Shown one piece after another: positions 17,865 through 27,838 of a stretch of 64,000 nt of DNA. Source of the DNA: a virus; the IMG/VR virus record IMGVR_UViG_3300022752_000057, positions 1 to 64,000 of that record. One strand, given 5' to 3'. The stretch's first letter is position 1. The number at the start of each line of letters is the position of its first letter. The translations under genes were made by a program, and so were the position numbers. The notes below the pieces were generated by a model. That model was not told the DNA's origin. It was given only the letters and a program-made list of their open reading frames with translations, and searched no databases.

Positions 17865-18719
17865 TGTGAATTCTTAGGATCTGTTGATACACTAATTGCA
17901 CCATCTAAACTCAGAAACCTCGTCTACGACCACCCCAAGACCCGTAGTGCAGGTTTAGATGTTTATGTGGATCCTGAAGAGAATCATGACTATTTGATTA
18001 CTGTAGACGTTGCTAGAGGTGTAGGGAATGATTATTCAGCATTTACCGTAATTGATATTACACAATTTCCTCATAGAGTTGTAGCAAAATATAGAAACAA
18101 TGAAATTAAACCAATGCTGTTTCCAAGTATTATTAGTGAAATTGGAAAAAGTTACAGCGATGCATATATTTTATGTGAGGTAAATGATGTTGGAGATCAA
18201 GTAGCAAGTATTCTTCAGTATGACTTGGAATATAAAAATCTTTTGATGTGTTCTATGCGGGGAAGAGCAGGACAAATTGTTGGACAAGGATTTTCTGGAA
18301 AGAAAACTCAACTTGGAGTTAAGATGTCCAAGACTGTAAAAAAAGTTGGATGTCTCAATCTTAAAACAATGATTGAGGAAGACAAGTTATACTTAAATGA
18401 TTATGAGATTATTTCAGAATTAACAACATTTATACAAAAACATAATTCATTTGAGGCAGAAGAAGGTTGCAATGATGACCTAGCAATGTGTTTAGTCATA
18501 TATGCTTGGTTAGTTGCACAAGATTATTTTAAAGAACTTACGGATCAAGATGTAAGAAAACGTTTATATGAAGAACAAAAAAATCAAATTGAGCAGGATA
18601 TGTCTCCATTTGGATTTATATCTGATGGATTAGACTCAAATAGTTTTGTTGATGTTGATGGCGATAGATGGTTTGTTGATGAGTATGGTGATCGTTCTTA
18701 CATGTGGGAGTACATGTAA
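17556..18719 (+). CDS. 17: Terminase large subunit gp17, C-terminal part: C-half of split intein plus nuclease domain
   Basis: 387 residues. Residues 1-103 are the C-terminal half-intein, and residues 104-387 are the terminase C-extein starting CEFLGSVDTLI. The RNase H-like nuclease domain that cuts concatemeric DNA is visible: Asp in YLITVDVARGVGNDYSAF, Glu in ILCEVNDVGDQ and the distal Asp in CNDDLAMCLVIYAW. Trans-splicing with the protein encoded at 15101-16966 would fuse ATPase and nuclease. The ATG lies inside the end of the GIY-YIG gene. Without splicing the two enzymatic domains stay on separate polypeptides, each with a half-intein attached. Confidence 0.92.
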   Translation: MFKLNKKFQVKTPTGFKYFSGIQKVYKPFYHQIIFDDGTEIKCSDKHAFGAEKIRADSIKVDDIIQGKKVVYNEIVEKGIYLYDLLDVGEDNLYYSNNLISHNCEFLGSVDTLIAPSKLRNLVYDHPKTRSAGLDVYVDPEENHDYLITVDVARGVGNDYSAFTVIDITQFPHRVVAKYRNNEIKPMLFPSIISEIGKSYSDAYILCEVNDVGDQVASILQYDLEYKNLLMCSMRGRAGQIVGQGFSGKKTQLGVKMSKTVKKVGCLNLKTMIEEDKLYLNDYEIISELTTFIQKHNSFEAEEGCNDDLAMCLVIYAWLVAQDYFKELTDQDVRKRLYEEQKNQIEQDMSPFGFISDGLDSNSFVDVDGDRWFVDEYGDRSYMWEYM

Positions 18720-18950
18720 ATGGACTTAGATGATCAAATCAAATTGGGGCATCTTCTTCTTGTTGATAGAAAATGTAGGTCATGTGGCGAATTAAAAAAT
18801 TTAGTAGATGAATTTTATCGTACAAGAAAAAATAGAGGACATGTCGCATCTTCATATTCTTACGAATGTAAGGATTGTACTAAAAAAAGAATAGTTAAAG
18901 GGAGAGTAAAAACTGTAGTTTTTGATAGATGGCAATATCCTGACTGGTAG
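18720..18950 (+). CDS. Small zinc-finger-like protein downstream of terminase
   Basis: A 76-residue protein whose ATG directly follows the terminase stop. Four cysteines in two pairs, CRSCGE near residue 19 and CKDCTKK near residue 55, suggest a zinc-binding treble-clef or ribbon fold. The region between is basic (RTRKNRGH). Cys pairs about 30 residues apart resemble HNH-associated or HicA-like zinc knuckles, but no HNH histidines are seen. It could assist packaging or bind nucleic acid; this is unproven. Confidence 0.65.
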   Translation: MDLDDQIKLGHLLLVDRKCRSCGELKNLVDEFYRTRKNRGHVASSYSYECKDCTKKRIVKGRVKTVVFDRWQYPDW

Positions 18951-18992
18951 TGCTTGTTCATGCACGGTTTCCCCTATGAAAAGTATTTTTTT

Positions 18993-19000
18993 AATAAATA
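18993..19000 (+). promoter_or_regulatory. Late-promoter-like octamer before gp18
   Basis: AATAAATA in the 85-base gap between the zinc-finger gene and the tail sheath gene, 35 bases before the sheath ATG, which has its own GGAG site. Confidence 0.5.
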
Positions 19001-19035
19001 TTTTTTAGATAAACTGAGAATTTACGGAGAAAAAC

Positions 19036-21252
19036 ATGGCGACTCCTCAATTATCTCCAGGCGTACTCGTCAGAGAGGTTGACTTAACAGTAGGAAGAGC
19101 TGATAATGTTTTAGATAATATTGGTGCAATTGCTGGACCTTTTCCAATTGGACCTGTTGACTACCCAATTGATATTACTACGGAACAAGATTTAATCAAC
19201 GTATTTGGCAAACCACTGTCTACAGATGCTCAATACGAATATTGGATGTCTGCAGCATCTTACCTTTCATATGGTGGAGTTCTTAAGGTTGTTAGAACTG
19301 GTGGCAATGCTTTAAGAACTGCAACTGCTGGTGTAGGATCTGCATTAACAACATTACAATTAGATAACTATGATGATTATCAAAATAATCATCAAAATGA
19401 TACAACTTGGTATTATGCTGCTAAGAATGAAGGAACTTGGGCAAATAACTTAAAAGTATGTGTGATTGACGATCTTGCAGATCAAAGAATCGCAATTACA
19501 ACAGCAGCTGCTTCTTTAAATGCCGCAGTTGGACTTGGAGTTAGTTTAAGTCTCTCAAATGTCACTATTGCTGGAGTTGGAACAACATCATCATTCAGTG
19601 GATATTTAAAAGGAATTATCACTGGTATTTCCACAAGTTCATCTACTGGAACTTCCACTCTTGATGTTAAAATTGTTTCCAGAGTATCCTCTACAGGAAC
19701 GGAAACCAAAATCACTTATGCAGAAAATACTGCATATGCAGCATTTGGCACTGGATCTGTTAGTGGAGTAGGAACGACTTTTAGTATCGTAAGTGCCGCT
19801 GGTACAATCCTTGGTCTTACTACAATTTCATCAGTCTCTGACTGGTATAATGAGCAAACTTTAGGATTAACAAACTCAACAATTTATTGGAAGTCAATTG
19901 CACCAAAACCAACTACAACTCAGTATGCAGCAAATAGAAATGGCAGAAATGATGGCATTCACGTTGTTGTAGTTGATGATCTTGGAACTATCACAGGAAT
20001 TCAAGGAAATATTATTGAAAAACATGTAGGACTCTCAAAGGCAGTTGATGCAGTTTCTGCAGTCAATTCTCCACAAAAAATATGGTATAAAAATTACATC
20101 GCAGATTTCTCTGCAAATATTTTTGCTGGACACAATCCTTCTGCTGCTGCAGATTCCCATCAAGGTACAACTCCAACAGCAACTGGATTTACAACATATT
20201 CTGGAGTTGCTTCTGCATCATTTGTTGCAATATCAACAGCAAATGGTCTTTGGAATCAAAATGCTCAAGACGTAACATTCAGTTCTGTAGGAAACAAAAC
20301 ATACACGTTAACGAGTGGTGTTGATTATTCTTCTGGTGGTGGAATGGCAGCAGATCTTGGAAGTCTTGTCACATCTTATAATTTGTTTAGTAATAAAGAT
20401 CAAATTGCAGTTGATTATTTAATCATGGGACCTGGATTGGGAAGCAAAGATCTTTCTCAAGCAAAAGCTAATCATTTAATTAGTGTTGCGGAGGCAAGAA
20501 AAGACTGTGTTGCATGTATTGGTCCGCACAGAGCAGACCTAGTTAACATCACAAATACAACAACTCAAACAACAAATCTTGTTACATACTTTAGTCCGAT
20601 TAGTTCTTCGTCATACGCAATTTTTGACAGTGGATATAAGTACACATACGACAGATTTAATAACCAATTTAGATATATTCCATGTAATGCAGATGTTGCT
20701 GGTTTAATGTGTCGTACAAATATTGTTGCATATCCTTGGTTCTCTCCAGCAGGACAGCAAAGAGGTGTTCTAAACAACGTTGTTAAACTTGCATACAATC
20801 CATCAAAGGCTCAGAGAGATCAACTTTATCCTCAAAGAGTGAATGCGATTATCACAAAACCAGGTGTTGGAACGATTCTATTTGGTGATAAAACTGCACT
20901 TGGTTATGCATCAGCATTTGATAGAATCAATGTTCGCCGTCTGTTCCTCACAATTGAGCAAGCACTCCAAAGAGCTGCAGATGCTCAACTATTTGAGTTA
21001 AATGATGAATTAACAAGAGCCAACTTTAGAAATATTGTTGAGCCATACCTGAGAGATGTTGAGGCAAAACGAGGACTCTATGGATTCCTGGTTGTTTGCG
21101 ATACATCAAACAATACTCCTGATGTTATCGATAACAATGAGTTTAGAGCAGATATTTATCTGAAACCAGCTAAATCAATTAATTATGTAACGCTTACTTT
21201 TGTTGCTACAAGAACTGGCGTAAGTTTCGAAGAAGTAGCAGGTAGAGTTTAA
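19036..21252 (+). CDS. 18: Tail sheath protein gp18
   Basis: 738 residues, near the length of T4 gp18 (659) and typical for cyanophage sheaths. It starts MATPQLSPGVLVREVDLT, the conserved sheath N-terminal arm motif (SPGVxVxExD). The C-terminal third contains the conserved core, with SPAGQQRG, VNAIITKPGVGTILFGDKT, INVRRLFLTIEQAL and a C-terminal strand before EEVAGRV. It polymerises around the gp19 tube and contracts on infection. The middle (about residues 110-330) is Ser/Thr/Gly-rich and is likely the variable surface domain. It is followed by the tube gene after 35 bases, as in T4. Confidence 0.95.
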   Translation: MATPQLSPGVLVREVDLTVGRADNVLDNIGAIAGPFPIGPVDYPIDITTEQDLINVFGKPLSTDAQYEYWMSAASYLSYGGVLKVVRTGGNALRTATAGVGSALTTLQLDNYDDYQNNHQNDTTWYYAAKNEGTWANNLKVCVIDDLADQRIAITTAAASLNAAVGLGVSLSLSNVTIAGVGTTSSFSGYLKGIITGISTSSSTGTSTLDVKIVSRVSSTGTETKITYAENTAYAAFGTGSVSGVGTTFSIVSAAGTILGLTTISSVSDWYNEQTLGLTNSTIYWKSIAPKPTTTQYAANRNGRNDGIHVVVVDDLGTITGIQGNIIEKHVGLSKAVDAVSAVNSPQKIWYKNYIADFSANIFAGHNPSAAADSHQGTTPTATGFTTYSGVASASFVAISTANGLWNQNAQDVTFSSVGNKTYTLTSGVDYSSGGGMAADLGSLVTSYNLFSNKDQIAVDYLIMGPGLGSKDLSQAKANHLISVAEARKDCVACIGPHRADLVNITNTTTQTTNLVTYFSPISSSSYAIFDSGYKYTYDRFNNQFRYIPCNADVAGLMCRTNIVAYPWFSPAGQQRGVLNNVVKLAYNPSKAQRDQLYPQRVNAIITKPGVGTILFGDKTALGYASAFDRINVRRLFLTIEQALQRAADAQLFELNDELTRANFRNIVEPYLRDVEAKRGLYGFLVVCDTSNNTPDVIDNNEFRADIYLKPAKSINYVTLTFVATRTGVSFEEVAGRV

Positions 21253-21287
21253 TTTATCAATCTAAATAACAAAAGGAGGATTTAACA

Positions 21288-21878
21288 ATGGCAACAACAA
21301 GAGAAAACAAAACAATCTCTCAGTTTAAATCAGCACTTATTGGTGGCGGTGCTCGCCCCAATTTGTTTGAAGTAGAGATGACAACTTTACCTTCTGGCAT
21401 TGCTTGGAATGCTGACAACTTTAGATTCATGTGCAAAGCGGCTGCTCTTCCTGCACAAAATATTGCATCAATTGATGTTCCATTTAGAGGAAGAATTTTT
21501 AAAGTTGCCGGAGATAGAACAATTGATACTTGGTCTGTAACAGTTATTAATGACGAAGGTTTTATTCTAAGAAATGCATTTGAGCAATGGGCAGATTTAA
21601 TTGCCAGATTAGACAATAACATTGGTGCTACTGATCCAGTAGCATATATGACAAATGCAACTGTTTATCAGTTAGGAAGAGGATCAACTCCCAATAGCAC
21701 AACAAATACAGGGAACGCTAATGCAGTATTAAAAGAATATCAATTTATCGATATTTTTCCAACTCAAGTTTCTCAGATCGATCTTTCATATGATTCGGGA
21801 GATACGATTGAGGAATTTACTGTCGAGTTCCAGGTTCAGTCCTTCACTGCTGCTGGAGCTGGTGGTCCAAACGGTTAA
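21288..21878 (+). CDS. 19: Tail tube protein gp19
   Basis: 196 residues. An unusually strong ribosome site (AAGGAGG at 21273-21279) fits a protein made in many copies. Conserved tube features include NLFEVEMTTLP near the start, FKVAGDRTIDTWSVTVIND in the middle, and DIFPTQVSQIDLSYDSGDTIEEFTVEFQVQ at the end, the beta-barrel shared with T4 gp19 and Hcp. It forms the inner tail tube beneath gp18. Confidence 0.94.
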   Translation: MATTRENKTISQFKSALIGGGARPNLFEVEMTTLPSGIAWNADNFRFMCKAAALPAQNIASIDVPFRGRIFKVAGDRTIDTWSVTVINDEGFILRNAFEQWADLIARLDNNIGATDPVAYMTNATVYQLGRGSTPNSTTNTGNANAVLKEYQFIDIFPTQVSQIDLSYDSGDTIEEFTVEFQVQSFTAAGAGGPNG

Positions 21879-21885
21879 TAAATAG
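21878..21885 (+). promoter_or_regulatory. Late-promoter-like octamer before gp20
   Basis: AATAAATA overlapping the stop codon of the tube gene, 20 bases before the portal ATG. Confidence 0.5.
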
Positions 21886-21905
21886 TATTAAAGATACAAT
21901 AAATT

Positions 21906-23585
21906 ATGTCAAAGTTATTTGGGTTCTCAATTGAGGACACTGAAAAGTTATCACCATCTTCGGTTTCCCCCGTTCCTCAAAATAATGAGGACGGGGTTGA
22001 CCACTATTTAAGCAGTGGATTTTTTGGATCTTATGTAGATTTAGAAGGTGTATATAGAACTGAATTTGAACTTATCAAAAGATATCGTGAAATGGCACTT
22101 CATCCAGAATGCGATAGTGCTATTGAGGATATTGTAAATGAAGCAATTGTTTCCGACAGTAATGACGTTCCCGTTCAACTTGATTTAGATAATCTAAACG
22201 CAAGTGACGGCATTAAGAAGAAGATAAGACAAGAATTTAAATATATTTTAGACTTATTAGATTTTGATAAAAAGTGCCACGAGATTTATAGAAATTGGTA
22301 TATTGACGGCAGAATTTATTATCATAAAATTATAGATTTTAAAAATCCACAAGAAGGAATTCAAGAACTGCGATACATTGACTCAATGAAAATGCGTCAT
22401 GTTCGCCAACAAAAAAAAAGTTCTGAAAACAAACTTGCACCAATACAAAGGTTGCAGGGTGAAAATCCAATGGATTATGAATTTCCAGAAATTGAAGAAT
22501 ATTTTATTTACAATCCAAAAACTCCATTTCACTCAACAAATCCAACTTTAACTGGTGCTGGTCAAGGAATTAAAATTGCCAAAGATGCAGTTACATATTG
22601 CACTTCAGGACTTGTAGATAGAAATAAAGGAAATACCTTATCATATCTCCATAAAGCGATTAAGTCACTCAATCAACTTCGCATGATTGAGGATTCTCTT
22701 GTCATTTATCGTTTATCTCGTGCTCCAGAAAGAAGAATTTTCTATATTGATGTAGGCAATCTTCCCAAGATTAAGGCAGAACAATATCTTCGTGATGTAA
22801 TGATGCGTTATCGCAATAAACTTGTGTATGATGCAAACACTGGTGAAATTCGTGATGATAAAAAGTATATGGCAATGTTGGAAGATTTTTGGCTTCCACG
22901 TAGAGAAGGTGGAAGAGGAACTGAAATCTCGACTCTTCCAGGTGGTCAAAATCTTGGAGAAATTACTGACATTGAGTATTTTAAGAAAAAACTCTACCGT
23001 TCACTCAATGTTCCACCATCAAGAATGGATGGTGAAGGTGGATTTAATCTTGGACGTTCTTCGGAAATTCTGCGCGACGAACTTAAATTTACTAAGTTTG
23101 TTGGTCGTTTAAGAAAAAGATTTTCAAATATGTTTAATGATATGTTAAGAACTCAATTGATTCTTAAAAATATTATTACTCCAGAAGATTGGGAATCAAT
23201 GAGTGAGCATATTCAGTATGATTTTCTGTATGACAATCATTTTTCAGAACTTAAAGATGCAGAACTTTTAAATGAAAGATTGGCAATGGTAGCAACTGCA
23301 GAACCATACATTGGAAAATATTTTTCTCAAGACTATGTAAGAAGAAAAATTCTTCGCCAAACGGATGAAGAAATTTTAGAGCAAGATAAACTCATTGAAA
23401 AAGAAATTAAAGACGGAATTATTCCAGATCCAAACACTCCCGTTGATCCGATGACTGGTATGCCATTGGATGCTGCAGGAGCACCATCAGGAATGGATCT
23501 TGGACAACCAGTTATGGAACCAGATTTGGAATCTCAGGGAAAGGCAACTGAAGCGCCAAGTATTCCAAAGGGTGGAGAGATATAA
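21906..23585 (+). CDS. 20: Portal vertex protein gp20
   Basis: 559 residues (T4 gp20 is 524). The dodecameric portal through which DNA is packaged and ejected. Recognisable segments: YRxMALHPECDSAIEDIVNEAIV near residue 60, YHKIIDFKNPQEGIQELRYID near 140, IYRLSRAPERRIFYIDVGNLP near 270, VPPSRMDGEGGFNLGRSSEI near 375, and an acidic tail. Residues near 320-340 contain EDFWLPRREGG, a core portal motif. It sits between the tube gene and prohead core genes as in T4. Confidence 0.95.
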   Translation: MSKLFGFSIEDTEKLSPSSVSPVPQNNEDGVDHYLSSGFFGSYVDLEGVYRTEFELIKRYREMALHPECDSAIEDIVNEAIVSDSNDVPVQLDLDNLNASDGIKKKIRQEFKYILDLLDFDKKCHEIYRNWYIDGRIYYHKIIDFKNPQEGIQELRYIDSMKMRHVRQQKKSSENKLAPIQRLQGENPMDYEFPEIEEYFIYNPKTPFHSTNPTLTGAGQGIKIAKDAVTYCTSGLVDRNKGNTLSYLHKAIKSLNQLRMIEDSLVIYRLSRAPERRIFYIDVGNLPKIKAEQYLRDVMMRYRNKLVYDANTGEIRDDKKYMAMLEDFWLPRREGGRGTEISTLPGGQNLGEITDIEYFKKKLYRSLNVPPSRMDGEGGFNLGRSSEILRDELKFTKFVGRLRKRFSNMFNDMLRTQLILKNIITPEDWESMSEHIQYDFLYDNHFSELKDAELLNERLAMVATAEPYIGKYFSQDYVRRKILRQTDEEILEQDKLIEKEIKDGIIPDPNTPVDPMTGMPLDAAGAPSGMDLGQPVMEPDLESQGKATEAPSIPKGGEI

Positions 23586-23588
23586 ATA
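23581..23588 (+). promoter_or_regulatory. T4-type late promoter before gp67
   Basis: A perfect TATAAATA that overlaps the portal stop codon, 25 bases before the gp67-like ATG. Confidence 0.6.
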
Positions 23589-23613
23589 CTAAAGAATTTA
23601 ACGCAAGAATATC

Positions 23614-23769
23614 ATGGATGATCTTTTAGATATGATTGTTTCAGATGAGTCACCATCAGAAATTAGCGACAAAATTAAAGAAATTTTGTTTGCAAAATCT
23701 GCAGAAAAAATTGATAATTTTAGACCTTATGTGGCAGATTCTTTTTTTGGTTCAGATGAGGAAGAATAA
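23614..23769 (+). CDS. 67: Prohead core protein gp67-like
   Basis: A 51-residue protein beginning MDDLLDMIVSDESPSEISDK, followed by IKEILFAKSAEKID and ending in an acidic tail (GSDEEE). Size, position between portal and protease, and the ILFAKSAEKI segment match the cyanophage gp67 group. In T4, gp67 is a minor prohead core component cleaved by gp21 during maturation. It has its own late octamer. Confidence 0.75.
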   Translation: MDDLLDMIVSDESPSEISDKIKEILFAKSAEKIDNFRPYVADSFFGSDEEE

Positions 23770-23776
23770 TTAAAAC

Positions 23777-23784
23777 AATAAATA
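23777..23784 (+). promoter_or_regulatory. Late-promoter-like octamer before the 23810 gene
   Basis: AATAAATA 25 bases before the ATG, in the gap after the gp67-like gene. Confidence 0.45.
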
Positions 23785-23809
23785 ATTATTAAATGAATTA
23801 TAAAGAATA

Positions 23810-24367
23810 ATGGCACATAGACCAGTTGGGGCGGGAGTCTCTGTTAGTACAAGCACTGTAGCTGCTGCTACAACATCGTTTCCAATTCAAAGTGATACTT
23901 TGAGAGTTGTTGCTCTTGGAGCAAATGCTTTTGTCTCTGTGGGAACAAATCCAACAGCAACTCTTGCAGATTATCTGATTCCTGCAGGAACTTCAGCAAC
24001 TCTTGCTCTTACAAAAGCATCTCAAAGAGTTATTGGAATTACGACAGGAACAACAACGGTGATTACTTGTCCAGAGGGAACTCAAATGCCTTTTGGTGTT
24101 GGAGATAAAGTTACTCTTTCTGGTGCAAATTTTGCACAATATAATACATTAATTACTGATGCAGAAGTTTTATCTGTAAATACGAATACATCGTATAACG
24201 GAAACTTCCAAACATCTATTACTGTAGATGCTAACACGAGTGGAATTACAACTGCATTTAGTTCTCCAGATGCAACACTAAGGAGATCCAATAGAATTTC
24301 TGCAATTACTAATGGTGGAGCAGGATCTATTTTTGTACAACAAGTTCAAATCTCAGGACAAGCGTAA
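23810..24367 (+). CDS. Structural protein in the prohead gene block
   Basis: 185 residues beginning MAHRPVGAGVSVSTSTVAAA; beta-rich, with VVALGANAFVSVGTNPTATLADYLIPAGT and a C-terminal VQQVQISGQA. It occupies the position of T4 gene 68 between gp67 and gp21 but looks unlike a scaffold protein; a capsid decoration or head-associated role is plausible. Its stop overlaps the protease ATG (TAATG). Confidence 0.6.
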   Translation: MAHRPVGAGVSVSTSTVAAATTSFPIQSDTLRVVALGANAFVSVGTNPTATLADYLIPAGTSATLALTKASQRVIGITTGTTTVITCPEGTQMPFGVGDKVTLSGANFAQYNTLITDAEVLSVNTNTSYNGNFQTSITVDANTSGITTAFSSPDATLRRSNRISAITNGGAGSIFVQQVQISGQA

Positions 24368-25017
24368 TGAAACTCATCAGAGAAGAAATCGAAAAAGTTG
24401 AAGTTCTTACAGAGAATGTAAATGGAAAGAAATCCCTTTTCATTAAAGGTATTTTTCTCCAAAGTGAGTGCGTTAATCGCAATGGAAGAATGTATCCATT
24501 TTCGATTATGGAAAGAGAAGTGAAACGTTATAATGAAAATTATGTACAAAAAGGTCGTGCTCTTGGAGAACTTGGTCATCCAGATGGACCAACGGTAAAC
24601 CTTGATAGAGTTTCCCATAAAATTACTGAGCTTTATCAAAATGGCAACAACTTTGTAGGTAAGGCACAAATTTTATCAACACCAATGGGAAAAATTGCAG
24701 AGTCTCTTCTTAAGGATGGAGTAACTCTTGGTGTATCATCTCGTGGTATTGGTTCTCTTAGAGAAAATACTAAGGGTTACAAAGAAGTTGGTGAAGATTT
24801 TATGTTAGCAACTGCTGCTGATATCGTTGCAGATCCATCTGCACCTGATGCTTTTGTTCAGGGAATTATGGAAGGAAAGGAGTGGATATGGGATGGTGGA
24901 ATCTTAAGAGAAAAGTTTGCAGAAAATACTAAAAAAAGAATAAATACATTTGTTGATCAGGGTATTCTTGAGGAATACAAGCTGTCACTCTTTAATGAGT
25001 TTTTAAATTCATTGTAA
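24367..25017 (+). CDS. 21: Prohead maturation protease gp21
   Basis: 216 residues, matching T4 gp21 (212). Serine protease that cleaves scaffold, capsid precursors and internal proteins at sites of the type Leu/Ile-x-Glu. Candidate catalytic residues are visible: His in LGELGHPDGP and Ser in LGVSSRG. The N-terminal LFIKGIFLQSECVNRNGRMYP and the ADIVADPSAPDAFV segment are family hallmarks. It lies directly before its main substrate, the scaffold gp22. It should also process the capsid-targeting peptides found elsewhere in this window. Confidence 0.93.
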   Translation: MKLIREEIEKVEVLTENVNGKKSLFIKGIFLQSECVNRNGRMYPFSIMEREVKRYNENYVQKGRALGELGHPDGPTVNLDRVSHKITELYQNGNNFVGKAQILSTPMGKIAESLLKDGVTLGVSSRGIGSLRENTKGYKEVGEDFMLATAADIVADPSAPDAFVQGIMEGKEWIWDGGILREKFAENTKKRINTFVDQGILEEYKLSLFNEFLNSL

Positions 25018-25027
25018 TTTCTTAATT

Positions 25028-25035
25028 TATAAATA
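25028..25035 (+). promoter_or_regulatory. T4-type late promoter before gp22
   Basis: A perfect TATAAATA 36 bases before the scaffold ATG, followed by a GGAGAG ribosome site. Confidence 0.6.
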
Positions 25036-25071
25036 AATATAGATTTAATACAGGAAAATCGGAGAGTTCAA

Positions 25072-26298
<1,227 letters not shown>

Positions 26299-26341
26299 GT
26301 TTAATATTAATCAAACACAAACTTCACAAAGGTAAAAGCAA

Positions 26342-27772
26342 ATGTTCTATTCCGAACAATTGCAGGAAAAGTGGGCACCTCTCCTCAACTATGAGGGTCT
26401 TGATCAAATCAAAGATTCCCATCGTAGAGCGGTAACCGCTGTCCTGCTAGAAAACCAAGAAAAATTTTTAAGAGAGCAATCTGCATTTGAGCATGGCTCA
26501 ATGAGTATGCTCATGGAATCACCAACCAACAGTGGTAATGCTGCTGGTGCCTCTGGTGGATTCGGTGGTGGTGCTACCCCAGGTGGTCCTGTTGCAGGTT
26601 TCGATCCTGTTCTGATCTCACTGATCAGACGTTCAATGCCTAACCTGATCGCATATGATCTGGCAGGTGTTCAACCAATGAGCGGTCCTACTGGACTCAT
26701 CTTTGCAATGCGTTCTCGCTATACCAATCAGAGTGGAACTGAATCCTTCTACAACGAAGTTGATTCAGCATTCTCTGGTGAGGACGCAGGTCGTGACCAA
26801 ACTGCAGGATTTAGTGATACTGCAGCTGGTATGGGTACAACCTCACAGTCAGGTTCTAACCCATCAGTTCTCAACCCAGTTTCAACTGCAACCTCAACTG
26901 CATATAATGTAGGTCAAGGTTTAGTAACTGGTGATGCAGAAAACCTGGATGGTACTGGAGGTAATGCCTTCAACCAGATGGCATTCTCGATTGAGAAAGT
27001 CACCGTTACCGCTAAGTCAAGAGCTCTGAAAGCTGAGTACTCATTAGAACTCGCTCAAGACCTCAAGGCAATCCATGGTCTGAACGCTGAAGCGGAATTA
27101 GCAAATATTCTCTCAACTGAGATTCTTGCTGAAATCAACCGTGAAGTTATCAGAACCATCTACAAGGTTGCTGAGCAAGGTGCAGTACAGAACACTGCAA
27201 CTGCTGGTATCTTCGACCTCGACGTTGACTCCAACGGTCGTTGGTCAGTTGAGAAGTTTAAGGGTCTTCTGTTCCAAATTGAGAGAGATGCTAACGCTAT
27301 CGCTCAGAGAACTCGTCGTGGAAAGGGCAACATCATCCTGTGCTCTGCTGACGTTGCTTCAGCACTGACCATGGCTGGTGTTCTCGATTACACCCCTGCA
27401 CTCAACGCTAATCTGAACGTTGATGACACTGGTAACACCTTCGCTGGTGTTCTCCAAGGTAAGTATCGTGTATATATCGATCCATATGCTGCTAACCTGA
27501 CTGCAGGCAATGCTTCACCAGGCAACCAGTACTATGTTGTTGGATACAAGGGTTCGAGCCCATATGACGCAGGTATTTTCTACTGCCCATATGTTCCTCT
27601 CCAAATGGTACGTGCCGTTGGTGAGAACTCCTTCCAGCCTAAGATTGGCTTTAAGACCCGTTATGGTCTTGTTGCTAACCCATTTGCTGAAGGAACCACT
27701 CAGGGTCTTGGTGCTCTTACAATTAACGCAAACCGCTACTATCGTAGAGTTGCTGTAAAAAATCTAATGTAG
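26342..27772 (+). CDS. 23: Major capsid protein gp23
   Basis: 476 residues. HK97-fold major head protein. Conserved landmarks are RRSMPNLIAYDLAGVQPMSGPTGLIFAMR, the ALKAEYSLELAQDLKAIHGL helix and the C-terminal FKTRYGLVANPFAEG. The N-terminal about 65 residues contain the prohead propeptide, normally removed by gp21. Codon use is richer in C-ending codons than any neighbour, as expected for the most abundant protein. Tandem hairpins follow the stop. Confidence 0.97.
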   Translation: MFYSEQLQEKWAPLLNYEGLDQIKDSHRRAVTAVLLENQEKFLREQSAFEHGSMSMLMESPTNSGNAAGASGGFGGGATPGGPVAGFDPVLISLIRRSMPNLIAYDLAGVQPMSGPTGLIFAMRSRYTNQSGTESFYNEVDSAFSGEDAGRDQTAGFSDTAAGMGTTSQSGSNPSVLNPVSTATSTAYNVGQGLVTGDAENLDGTGGNAFNQMAFSIEKVTVTAKSRALKAEYSLELAQDLKAIHGLNAEAELANILSTEILAEINREVIRTIYKVAEQGAVQNTATAGIFDLDVDSNGRWSVEKFKGLLFQIERDANAIAQRTRRGKGNIILCSADVASALTMAGVLDYTPALNANLNVDDTGNTFAGVLQGKYRVYIDPYAANLTAGNASPGNQYYVVGYKGSSPYDAGIFYCPYVPLQMVRAVGENSFQPKIGFKTRYGLVANPFAEGTTQGLGALTINANRYYRRVAVKNLM

Positions 27773-27819
27773 AAATTTACTACATTAGATTCAGGAGACC
27801 CGAAAGGGTCTCTTTTTTT
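27761..27819 (+). terminator. Tandem hairpins after gp23
   Basis: First a 12-bp perfect inverted repeat, 27761-27772 with 27780-27791 (7-base loop), which includes the gp23 stop. It is followed at once by GAGACCC-GAAA-GGGTCTC (27795-27812) with a run of T. The second is a canonical intrinsic terminator; the first may protect the capsid mRNA 3' end. Confidence 0.85.
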
Positions 27820-27838
27820 ATCTAAATAATTAGAAAAA

